Part shown: positions 1 through 40,140 of the stretch, piece by piece
Position numbering within the stretch: the stretch's first letter is position 1
How the letters are laid out: the number at the start of each line of letters is the position of its first letter
Source: Anopheles merus
Lineage: Eukaryota; Arthropoda; Insecta; Diptera; Culicidae
Assembly: GCF_017562075.2 (NCBI RefSeq)
Contig: NC_054082.1
Location: 22,363,460-22,427,459, forward strand
Direction: 5' to 3'
Length of the DNA stretch: 64,000 nt
Program-made: the position numbers and the translations under genes
Notes under the pieces: generated by a model
The model's database searches: none
The model's input: the letters and a program-made list of their open reading frames with translations, nothing else
Told to the model about the DNA's origin: nothing

Positions 1-33
1 GTTATTTTTCGTTCTTCGTATCAAATCAGTGAA

Positions 34-1384
34 ATGAGCAGCCGCAAAAGCAGATTGAGCCTCTCGAAAGACTTCCACAAGGACAAAGATGGTAAGACCG
101 GTTGCTTTGCGACTTGCACTGCATGTGCACTATTTAACACACATTCCATCACACCTACCCCTTCTAGTGAAAACCCCGAACGCACGACGCACATCCGCAC
201 GCACATCCTTGGCCTGGAAGAGTCCCGAAACGCACCGGAATGGGGATAGCTGTGAAGTCTCGCCCTCACAGAGCAGCGACTACTCGCCCCTGGTATCGCT
301 GACGCAGGACAGTTCGTTTCACGCCATAAACGGTGTGTCGTGGGAATGGAACAGCCCGCAGCGGCTTCGCGAACAGCAGAATGTGCGCACGGTTGCCGTC
401 AAAACAAAGCCTCCACTGAGGCCGAAGTACACGGAAACGGTTCCGGACATTGTTCCGAAAAAACCGACCGGATTCAACAAATTCATCTCCAAGCTAAATC
501 TACTGATGGAGAAGGAAAACTTGGGCGAGCAGCAGTTGAGCGCGCCCGAACCGGAAACGTCCCACGAGCACTTAAACGCAGCCGAATCGAATTCACCCCA
601 TGAGCAGCAACAGCAGCAGGATGAACAACAACAGCTCGATCTTCCCGGAGATTCATGTTTTATGGATGATTTTTTCGTAAACGTCGATAGCAAGGAGACT
701 GCGGCGATCAGCAACAGCGGAGAGAGTGATGATGACATTTTCCAGGAGCACGTTATAGCAACACCCGTTAAAACGAGCCCATCTATCACCGAGCTGGACG
801 ATTCTAAGCTCGATAACTTGCTGATCGAGGCTAGTCAAACGATAGAGCAGAAGCTTAATCAGCCAATAGCTGTGCCACCGACGTCACCGCCACTGCCACC
901 GGTTGCTGTGGAAACAAAAAAAGTCGAATCAAATCTAACCATTCCGATCGAAATGAACGATTCAGACATGGACGGGTTCCTAATACAGGCGTCACTTATG
1001 GTGGAGGAAAAGCTGAGCGACAGTTCGCAGGAATCAACGTCCCACGGCAACAACGCACAAAAGCAAGCGACCCATCCGGGCGGTAGCTTAGCGACCACGA
1101 ACTCTGCTCTTCCGCCGAACACTGGTTGCGATAAGCAAGAAACTAAATGTTCGGCAACATCCAACGAAGGTACATGACCGAAAGTCCTTTTCCCAGGGAC
1201 CTTAACTAATTCATTTTTCTCTTTTCTTTTGCCATCGTTTCGTTTTTCTTTAGGTACGAGCGAAATAACCATGTCGCAGGAGGAGCTGAAGGCACTGATC
1301 GAGAAGAAGCGACAGGAAGCGCTGCGACGGTTGCAAAACAATCGGCTGAAAAGGGGCATGAAAGGACCATCCTATCATGGATAG
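34..1384 (+). CDS. ETAA1-like RPA-binding ATR activator, three exons
   Basis: Exons are 34-91, 168-1169 and 1254-1384, all with GT-AG borders, and join to a 396-residue frame ending at TAG 1382-1384. Two short family hallmarks support the call. The first is an acidic and aromatic block reading INGVSWEWNSPQRL (about residues 80-95), which matches the Trp-containing ATR-activation motif of ETAA1 (FWDxNSP in the human protein). The second is the extreme C-terminus, EELKALIEKKRQEALRRLQ, a classical RPA32-binding helix of the kind also found in TIPIN and SMARCAL1. The middle is acidic and Gln-rich, with two similar D-D-S-K/D-M-D-LLIQAS-like segments, and looks disordered. Known role of the family: recruitment to RPA-coated ssDNA and activation of ATR-ATRIP in the nucleus. 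The frame is open to the window edge upstream of ATG 34, and an acceptor-like CAG precedes it, so the true start may lie outside the window. The protein is much shorter than human ETAA1, so the call rests on the two motifs. Confidence 0.72.
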
Positions 1385-1642
1385 CGTTGTGATCGAATGA
1401 AAGCAGATTTTTTTTCTTCTTTAAATTTGTTATGAACAATTATCAAGTGTAATCCCTTCTATACGGTTCTATAAAGCAAACGCAAGTATTAAGAGAGTCC
1501 CTCTGCGAACGTGCGCTGTTTGGTTTCATTCTTTCCTTTCGGTTCGGTACAGGTTCGGTTCTGACCGTGGAAGTAAAGAAAATAGGCTTGCTTTGATTTT
1601 GATAGGGTTACGTACTTATTCTTTACTTTTACTCGTACGGAT

Positions 1643-1648
1643 ATTAAA
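1643..1648 (+). terminator. Candidate poly(A) signal (ATTAAA) of the ETAA1-like gene
   Basis: This is the first recognisable poly(A)-type hexamer downstream of the stop at 1384; no AATAAA occurs on the plus strand before it. It lies within 30 bases of the opposite-strand signal used for WDR20. Tentative. Confidence 0.3.
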
Positions 1649-1665
1649 ATGTGTGTCGTCTCGTT

Positions 1666-1671
1666 TTTATT
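1666..1671 (-). terminator. Candidate poly(A) signal (AATAAA) of WDR20
   Basis: An AATAAA hexamer on the minus strand lies about 175 bases downstream of the distal WDR20 stop codon (1847). The stretch 1385-1846 holds no other gene and is read as two converging 3' untranslated regions. Confidence 0.4.
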
Positions 1672-1846
1672 CCGCAACATAAAGAACATGTAATAGGATA
1701 AGGTGCGTCGTCCTCCTATACTGTTGGATGGCTAGGAAAGTCAGAGGACCCGAACGGAGTGTGTTGTGGGGAGATTGGTGAAGTGGGAGAGTAAGGTATG
1801 GGAGGGTATGGTGGTTGTGAACATTCAATAGTTAAACTTAAAATAT

Positions 1847-4800
1847 TTACACTACCGTTCCCCCAGGCGGTGCCGACGGTGTTGAAGATAAATGCTGTGG
1901 AATATTCTACCGTTGCGGAGCGGTCGGAATGCATGGAATGGATGGAAAGATGGGACATAAGATTTTTTTGTGTATGTGTTGTAGCGTGTTGGAGCGTCGT
2001 TGAAGCCACATTGCGCGCCATGCCCCCGCGCGTCGGTCATGATAATTGAGGCGTTGTGTGTTGGTTTGGTTGGTTGGTTGATTGGAATGGCGATGAAACG
2101 GAATGGAAAGAGAGGTGCAAAAAGGGAAAGTAAAATGAAAAAAAAAAAACAAAAAGTCAGGACACACTGGTTAAACGAGAATCGATCCAAAACCACAAAT
2201 GGCACGCCTTCCAAGCCCAGCATTGAAGCACACGCGCCGGCGCGGCTTCAAAACTCGCTCGGCCGCACGGCCGCTCGCAGGATGGATGCGGACGAAGAGC
2301 TACTTACAACAAAGCCCGGCCGTGCCCACGTGTACACGAACCCGTCCTGGCACGCGGTCAGAAAGCAGTCCTCGCGGAAGATGAGCGCCGTCAGCCGCTC
2401 GTGCGCGATCTTTTTACATATCAGCGGCTCTAATACTGGACAGTCGTCGAAGCGCGGGCAGGCGGGCGTACCGATCAGCTTCATCGGATCGTACGACGAC
2501 ACGATCCGGCCGCACGGTGCAAAGCCGCCGGCACCGATCGCCCCGCCGCCCGAGCCCTTGCCCTTCGTCAGCGACGACGTCATGATGGAGGTGAACGTGC
2601 TGGACATGCCGCCCGATGGCGAACCGGACACGGCCGGCTGCTGGCCGCCGCTGCTGCTTAGGATGCTGCCGCCATGAAGCGCATGATGATTGTTGTTAAG
2701 AGTGTTGCTATTGCTGTTGCTATTGCTGCTGCTGCTAAAACTTTTGCCACCGAGCGCAATGATGCTGCGCTTGCCGGCGCCTCCGCCTCCGCCGCCACCG
2801 ATGGTCGACTTGCTGCCGCCGGACTTGTCGTTCTTATCACAGCTGCTTCCGCTGCTGGTACTGCTCGTACCACTGCCTCCGCTTCCGAAGCTTAGACTCG
2901 TCAAGCGTTGCGTTATTGAGTTGAACGTGCTGCTGGAATGGTGTTGCGTGCCGGTTCCACTGCAACCACCGCCGCCACCTGCGCCGTCGCCGCTTCCTCC
3001 GCCCTTGGACTTTTTGCCACCGGAGGACGATTTGCCGCCGGTGGGCGGGGCGGCTGCATCGGGCTCGCCCGCATTGCTGTTCGCCGCCGACCGCTTAACA
3101 GTTTTACTATCGACCGATTCCTTATCACTGATACTACTGTCGCTATTAGCTTTATCATCACAATTCATATTAGCGTAAGTGCTACTACTGCTAGTGGGTT
3201 TGATGCTGCCGCTATACAAACTATTATTACCAATTGCGCCTAATGTAGGGGGGATTATCTGTTGTTTAAAGCTAGCATTATCAACTACATCGTCCGACGG
3301 TTTGCTGCTGCCTTTGGGTGGGCCACACTTGTCCAGCTTGCAGCCCCCGCCGCTCTCGCTATCCCCATTGGATAGTCCGTTCACCATCACTTCTCTGCGG
3401 GAAAATGGGGGAGGGCAAAACGTAGAAAAACGTGATTAGTGTCATTCGACCACAGGTGCATCAAACGAATTTGTAACACTACACCGTACTTACCTTTTGC
3501 CCGTATGGTTGGCCGATTTGACGACGCGTCCGAACGATTGCCTCAGCACGTCCTCCGTTATGTCCCACAGACATATCTGAGTATCCTGGCTAACCGAGCC
3601 CAGCCGGTAGCACGTGGCAAGCCTGTTCTGCGCCTGCGACAGCTTATCGCAGCCCGCCGCCGCCGCTGCTGGTGGTCCGCCGGACTGCTTCCCACCACCG
3701 TCCGGCAGACAGTAACCGCCGGCAGCACCGTGATGGTGATGATGGTTACGCTGCTGCTCGCCGTGCGACACCACCTCCTCGTCCGACAGATCCTCCTCCT
3801 CCTCCTCCTCGAGCGCACTGTACGAGGTGGTGTACGGGTCGAATGCGACCACGGACACCCAGGACCGGTGGCCCTGGCCGCGCGCCACCACACGCTGCTC
3901 GTGGAGCGAAAACACCGTCACCAGGTCGTCCTCGCCGCCCACCACCACGTACTTGCCGTCCGGGCTCCAGCACACGCACAGAAACCCGCCAAAGTACGAC
4001 CGCGCGATGCCGACCAGCTCCATGTGCTCGTAGTGGAAGATGCGCAGAAAGCCGTCCTGCGACACCACGGCCAGATGCTGGCCGCACGGCGAGAAGCAAA
4101 ACTCGTTGACGCTCGCGTTCTCGTGCTGGCCGAAGCACCACTTGTGCAGCGGGTTTTTCGTTGCCTTCGATTTGCTGGCCAGCACGACGAACCCGTCGCC
4201 GGCTTTGCACGGCTGGTAGCTCGGGGTGGCCGGCGTGCAGGGCAGCTCGTCGTTATACAGATATATACAGCCACTTGCGTGCGAAACCAAAAACTGATTC
4301 TGAGATCCCGGTATCCACTTTAAGCAGGTAACTTTAGTTTTGTCGATATTCCTCTGAAAGTGAACCGATTAACGGGTGATGTGGAAGATGTTGCATTTCA
4401 GTAATTGTGTGACGATGGGTGCAAGTTGGGTGTTACCTCTTCGTTGAATAGTTTGCCCTGTTCCCGGCGGCCCGGATGGACCAGCTGAATTTGCCCGGTG
4501 CTGAAGCCCACCAGCAGCGGGGCTCCCTCGCACGTTGCCGCCGTTGCGTTGAAGTCATGGCAGCTGGGCGAGGTTCCTTTGTAGAGCTTCTTATCTATAG
4601 GCTTGTTGAGGTCCGTTGCCTGTGCGGTTCCGGTAATTGGAACCAATATACGAGAGAGAAAAAAAAAACATTTCTTTTAGTAAATTGATAGTGAACCATA
4701 AAAGGTGCAGAAAATATAACAAAGAATAATAATATAACGGAATATTCATAGTGAAATTGTAGTCCAGCATTTCAAGGACAGTAATAGTACTAACGAGACC

Positions 4801-5675
4801 GATTCCTTTCACCGATGCATAAAACATCGCCATTCCCCCTGTGGGGAGAGAGGGTAGAGAATTCTCTAGCATCAAGATCAATGCCACCCCCGGGTTACAA
4901 AATGTGTGCATTATGTCATCCATATCGTGCATTATCGTGATAAGAACAAACAGCAACAATAACAACAAAAAACCCATCTGTGCTGGAGGGCAGGGGGTGC
5001 GCTTTCTCCAGCGGATACACTCCCCTTACTCTCCGCACACGAGATACAGTACTTTCTCGAGCCATGTGCAAAATTGGCAAACACAAAGGCACTTCCCATC
5101 GTTACTACAGAGCAATGTTTGCTTTGATTTAATTGCTGGGTTTTTTTTTTCAGCACGGATTTTGCAATTTAGCACCTTTTGGTGTGTGCGGTATCTTTCA
5201 AGATTAGGAGAGCACTGTGCACGATGGACAGACACACACACACACATATGCGCATAATTACCTTCTTAGCTCCTCGGTATGAGTAAACGTACAGCTCCTT
5301 GCCGTAATTGAAACATATCCGATCGCCCCCGACCGGTGTGCTGAATCCGGGCGCCGTCTGATGTTCCAGGCCGTTCGTAAAGGATTGCTGCTTCGGGAGG
5401 GCGATATTATTGCTGTTCGCGGTTGCCGCCGCCCCGGCCAGCTGACCACCGACAACACCACCACCACCACCGATGGCTGGGGGCGGCTGCGGCGGTGGCG
5501 GCGATGGCAACGACACGATCGACACGCGCACCTGGGGACTGCTCTGATTGTTCTGATATCCGACACGGTTGGGCCGCGAGTACTCCGAGAGCGTCATTAG
5601 TCTGTACTCTCCCTCGCGCGTTGCGAACTGCGTTTTCAAATCATCTTTTCCGCTGGTGTCTAATTGCACAGCCAT
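1847..5675 (-). CDS. WDR20: WDR20, WD40 cofactor of USP12/USP46 deubiquitinase
   Basis: Coding exons on the minus strand are 5675-5262, 4619-4437, 4353-3494, 3394-2308 and a short last exon 1906 (or 1894)-1847. With the 1906 acceptor they give 867 aa. Recognisable WDR20 blocks are LKTQFATREGEYRL and SEYSRPNRVGYQN at the N-terminus, then DLNKPIDKKLYKGT, VGFSTGQIQLV, KWIPGSQNQFLVSHASG, EFCFSPCGQHLAVVSQDGFL, CVCWSPDGKYVVVGGEDDLV, SWVSVVAFDPYTTS, SVSQDTQICLWDITEDVL and LICKKIAHERLTALIF. These are the WD40 blades in family order. Acidic and His-rich loops and a long Gly/Ser/Asn-rich insert (exon 4) make it longer than the roughly 570-aa human protein. Known role: with UAF1, WDR20 binds and stimulates USP12/USP46. 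The start at 5675 (MAVQLDTSGK) was chosen because the following residues align with the vertebrate N-terminus, although the frame stays open further upstream. An alternative C-terminus by readthrough is listed separately. Confidence 0.93.
2248..2307 (-). other. WDR20: Alternative C-terminal coding extension of WDR20 (intron readthrough)
   Basis: If the strong donor GTAAGT at 2307-2302 is not used, exon 4 continues in frame (VSSSSSASILRAAVRPSEF) to a stop at 2248-2250. Using the donor instead joins Phe-Val to the exon ending at 1847, whose last residues are SAPPGGTVV. As I recall them, vertebrate WDR20 isoforms show the same split, one ending in a short VVSFNP-like tail and one ending in GTVV. 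Which form dominates here cannot be told from sequence. Confidence 0.5.
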
Positions 5676-6360
5676 CTTTCGAGCCGCGAGCCACCTTGCT
5701 ATCGGAAGAATTCGTCGTCGTCGTCGTCGGGCGGGCGGGACGTGTACACACGCACTACCGGGCACGAACACGATGCACAACCGGGCGAGCACACCTTACT
5801 ATTTCACCATCGCAGCTCGATCATAAACAAATGGGTTTGCGGAGTAAAATACATTTTCTTCCCATCGGCACATACTTTTTTTTTTGCTGGATACGTCAAA
5901 TGTTATTTGATTACTTAATATCGGTGCGAGGAAGGGTGGTGCGCTGCCTGGGAACGGGGGGAGGGAGTGGGTGGACGAGGGGATTTGGAGAGGGTGTCTC
6001 GGGGGCACTTCAGTGACAGCTGCAGCACGGGCAGTGGCAGAGTGAACCAAAAGCGACGACCGCGACGGCGACTGGAATCGGTGCAGGCTTCACATTCACG
6101 CGGCACGGCATCTTACGGGCGGGCCGATGGAGCGCGGTCCGCGTACGGTGCGGTAACGTAATTAATGTGCTATTGATTGATGAACCGTCCGTCGTTTTCT
6201 TGGCTTTTGATGCTGTAAGCACTTTTTCCTAAATACAATTCGATTCCTGAAACAATTATTGACGTTTTGCGCAACTGACAGCTGTCGTGTGCTGTCAGTG
6301 GGCGGTCTGGTTATGGCTGCTCGTCCAATGCTTGGCGCGCCGCGAAAAGGTACGACTGTT
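5676..6360 (-). promoter_or_regulatory. WDR20 5' flank with TGACAGCTGTC palindrome
   Basis: The region upstream of the WDR20 start. It contains TGACAGCTGTC at 6276-6286 followed by an inverted CTGTCAG at 6292-6298, and a CCAAT-like motif near 6328. No coding region is supported on either strand. The same TGACAGCTG core occurs twice in the NOP58/NDUFV2 promoter. No TATA box or transcription start could be fixed. Confidence 0.35.
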
Positions 6361-6954
6361 TCAAATTGCCTTTCAGTGACCGTTATTTGCGTACAGTTTT
6401 TAGTACAAAAGATTTTTAATTCGTACCCTGTTTAATGATAAAACAATTAGTTTACTTGTTGTTGTAAAGGTAGAGCTTTGATAGATTCTAAATCTGAAAA
6501 ATGTTACTTTAAGTATACACAAAATATCTTATTGTACAACCGTTTCTTTCAAGCAAATTGTTATTTATAATATCAATGTTTCATGAAAACTTAAAACTAT
6601 TGTCTGCTTTAGGTTTAATTAAAAGCTTTTAAAACGAAAATAGTCCATTACATAAAATACGGTTAAATCTAACGCTAGCATAAGGAATGCTTTTTTGGTT
6701 AGACGTAATGAATCCTTCAAGAATGAATCCCATTCGGATCGTATTTTCCGTATGAATGATTCACGGACCTGTGGTGGGTGAAAATGGATAGCAAAAATGT
6801 GTTATGCAAAATAATTTGCAGAGAAAAGTCCAGGGTGTGAGAAACCCTATTTTTAATAAATAACCAAATTCCATGGTGCCTCTGCAACCCACGATGCACA
6901 AAAACGGAATATGATCGATTACCAGAAGTGAAATTTAACTTAAATCCGCACCCG
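6361..6954. other. AT-rich intergenic spacer, nothing recognised
   Basis: AT-rich sequence between the WDR20 promoter flank and the degenerate tandem repeat. No convincing ORF, RNA gene or repeat was seen. Confidence 0.5.
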
Positions 6955-7300
6955 TTCTGAGACCAAGTCTTAACCCATAGTGATACTGGAATTGATCTTT
7001 ATTGCAGAATGGTCCTGAAACTAATACAACATCCTCGTCGATCCTGCAACATACCCATTACCAAAACCCGTATCGGTCTAGGAACTGATACTGAATCCAT
7101 GCTAACCCCTGGAATTGATTCCCAGATCCATATCGGCCCTGGAACTTTTCCTGAACCACTACCGGTCGTTGAACAGATAGTGTATCCATATCGTTCCTAG
7201 AACTGATCCCAAACCCAGACCATTGCCCGAACTAATCCCTAGTACTAGGAACTACTCTCGCACCTAATAGGCTCGAACCTCGAGCCTAAAACTGCTCCCT
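6955..7300. repeat. Degenerate tandem repeat (about 40-bp period)
   Basis: Repeated, diverged phrases such as CCTGGAATTGATTCCCAGATC, CTAGGAACTGATACTGAATCC, CCTGGAACTTTTCCTGAACC and CCTAGAACTGATCCCAAACCC alternate with CCATATCGG-type spacers at roughly 40-base spacing. This looks like an old minisatellite. The short ORF at 7009-7200 is a by-product of the repeat and is not called as a gene. Confidence 0.5.
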
Positions 7301-7598
7301 TTATTATTCCGATTCAAGCATTGTTTTTGGATCTGTCTCGTGGATGGAACGTATCGCAGACCGAAACAGAACCGATACTCAAATCCAGTAACTTCGTTCA
7401 GTCAGTGTAGAAATATAACCATCTTATCAGCCAGGAAATAACAAAACTAACGCATCTTACCCCTTACTAGGATTGGCTTTCAAAGATGTGAATATACAGA
7501 TGTGCAGTCAGTATAATATCAGTTATACTATCTTCCAAAATCACCTTGGAGGCTCAATAAACGCAACTGTTTTCTATGTAGAATGACTTGTTATCAGA

Positions 7599-7604
7599 TT
7601 TATT
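7599..7604 (-). terminator. Candidate distal poly(A) signal of acj6
   Basis: A minus-strand AATAAA about 1.3 kb downstream of the acj6 stop. Other hexamers of this kind occur at about 7667-7695 and 8011 in the same A-rich (minus-strand) stretch, so the end used is uncertain. Confidence 0.25.
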
Positions 7605-8908
7605 TCTGCATTTGTGTTTTTCTCTAATGGTTTTTTTTTGTTATATAAAAATTACATTTTCCAATTTTATTGTTTTTTTTTTTCGTTACTTTTGTATTAC
7701 TTTTTTTATTATGTACAACTTCGCTACCACACAAATTACAAATGAAAAGATTCAAACAAAATCACTGTAACTGCGTTTGCTTTGCTCGTTCGTGTTCCTC
7801 GGTTGCTGCCAGTATGTGTGTGTGTTTGTGTTGTGTTGTTTGGTTTTGGTTTCCCTATTATTACATTATCCTTTTGCAGGCAAGCGAACCAATCCACTAT
7901 CTCTTGTGTGCATGTAATGTTTGTTGATTTTTCCTTCTCATGTCCGTCTTCGGGCTGTTACATCATGTTCGTGTTCGTCTTGTAACCGTTTCCATCCTAT
8001 TTTTTTTTGCTTTATTATTTTCTTCGTATCCACTAAATTGATCTTTTCTTTGCCTTTGTTTCGTGTAATCAGTTATTTTCTTTCCATTTTCCCTTTTTAT
8101 ATGACATTCCCTTCAGCAATTACACTACTATCTCGCAATTACACAAAAACTTGCTAACCGCCATACATATTGCACTTTGTAGTGTTTGGCCTTATTGGGA
8201 ACCAAACGACCTAAATAATCCCACCGTATCCAGCAGGTGGGGTTTTACAGCATTACTCTGGCTCGCATCCTTTCGCATCCTAAAATGTACTGCTGCTGTT
8301 GCTACTCATGTGCTGCGCGCAATTTTGCCTGCCTAGTAAGGTGTGAAGGCTTAGATCTACATCTCAACTTAAAAGTGAAAAATCACAATCCTGAAGGAGT
8401 CGGAAATTATATACGCACTAATTCACTGCAATTGCACTGTCTCCGCACCCTTCCCCTGCTACCGCTGCGGCCGGCAGCCTATGCTGCTGCCGCGGCTGCC
8501 TATTGCTACTAGAATGCCTGTTGATTGATGCCTAACCTTAAATGCATTACTTCCATATGTACAACAATCCTAGAGTTATCTGTTATTCTTCAATTGGTTC
8601 CCGTTCTATTTTATGTGTCGTAATTTGTAGTATGCACCTCCTCCTTTTGCATAAACACTACCATCGTGACCTTCTCCTCTCCCCCCCCCTCCTCCCTTCC
8701 CATCTCCACTCACTTGCTTCAATGTTTGCTCAGGCCCGTATTGCTTTCTGGCGTATGTTTGCCGTTTCCTGGTGGTGGTGTTCTATTGCTACCCTTCCTC
8801 GCCACCGCTTAAAACGACACTAGTAGACTAATATCCAAAACCAGCTACGTTGCTACCACTAGTAAAAGTCACACTATTCCCTAACTCGTGCTGCCCGTCC
8901 TGCGAAGG
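7605..8908 (-). other. Probable 3' untranslated region of acj6
   Basis: Follows the acj6 stop codon directly on the minus strand. It is A-rich on that strand, has several AATAAA-type signals towards its end and contains no supported ORF. Its extent is inferred. Confidence 0.4.
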
Positions 8909-39751
<30,843 letters not shown>

Positions 39752-40140
39752 GCCGGTAAATTCGTCCTCCAGCTTTAACGCCTTGGAGGCGTCTAAAGGC
39801 GTCGGTGAGTAAATCTTGACGTCGTTGTAATGCACTGCGGACACGGCACGAAAAGGATTGATGCTAAGGATCGGTGCGTTCTGCCCGTCCCGACTGTCCG
39901 TATACGGCCAGCAGTGCGTGGAGCTGGTATACACTTTGTTATCTTGATGTTTCCTTCGCGCTGGGTTTTTGGTTTTATTTATTCTAGTCTAGTAGTTCAA
40001 TTTACCCTGGCCAGTATCGTGAGAGCCAGTTTGGTTTCTGCTCAATACACTTTACACACTCTGTTACACTTGGTTGCATACACGGTGTTCACTGGTTTTA
40101 AGTTAGTTAACTTGTCGCATTGTTTTGTGTGATCTATAAA
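39752..40140 (-). promoter_or_regulatory. acj6 5' untranslated region / promoter candidate
   Basis: Directly upstream of ATG 39751. The minus strand reads AACTTAAAACCAGTGAACAC near 40104-40085, of the kind seen at insect transcript starts, but no TATA box or definite initiator can be assigned. The coding frame stays open to TAG 39991-39989. Confidence 0.3.

Noticed and set aside
2690..3178. Leu/Pro-rich plus-strand frame opposite WDR20
   Set aside because: It is the complement of the Gly/Ser-rich low-complexity part of WDR20 exon 4, which fits family, splice sites and frame.
3439..4323. 294-codon plus-strand frame
   Set aside because: It is antisense to WD40-encoding exon 3 of WDR20; the minus strand carries the conserved motifs.
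5676..5792. Upstream extension of the WDR20 frame
   Set aside because: No ATG is present between 5792 and 5675 in frame, and the residues (Arg-rich, low complexity) do not match the WDR20 N-terminus.
7009..7200. 63-codon frame
   Set aside because: It lies entirely in a degenerate tandem repeat.
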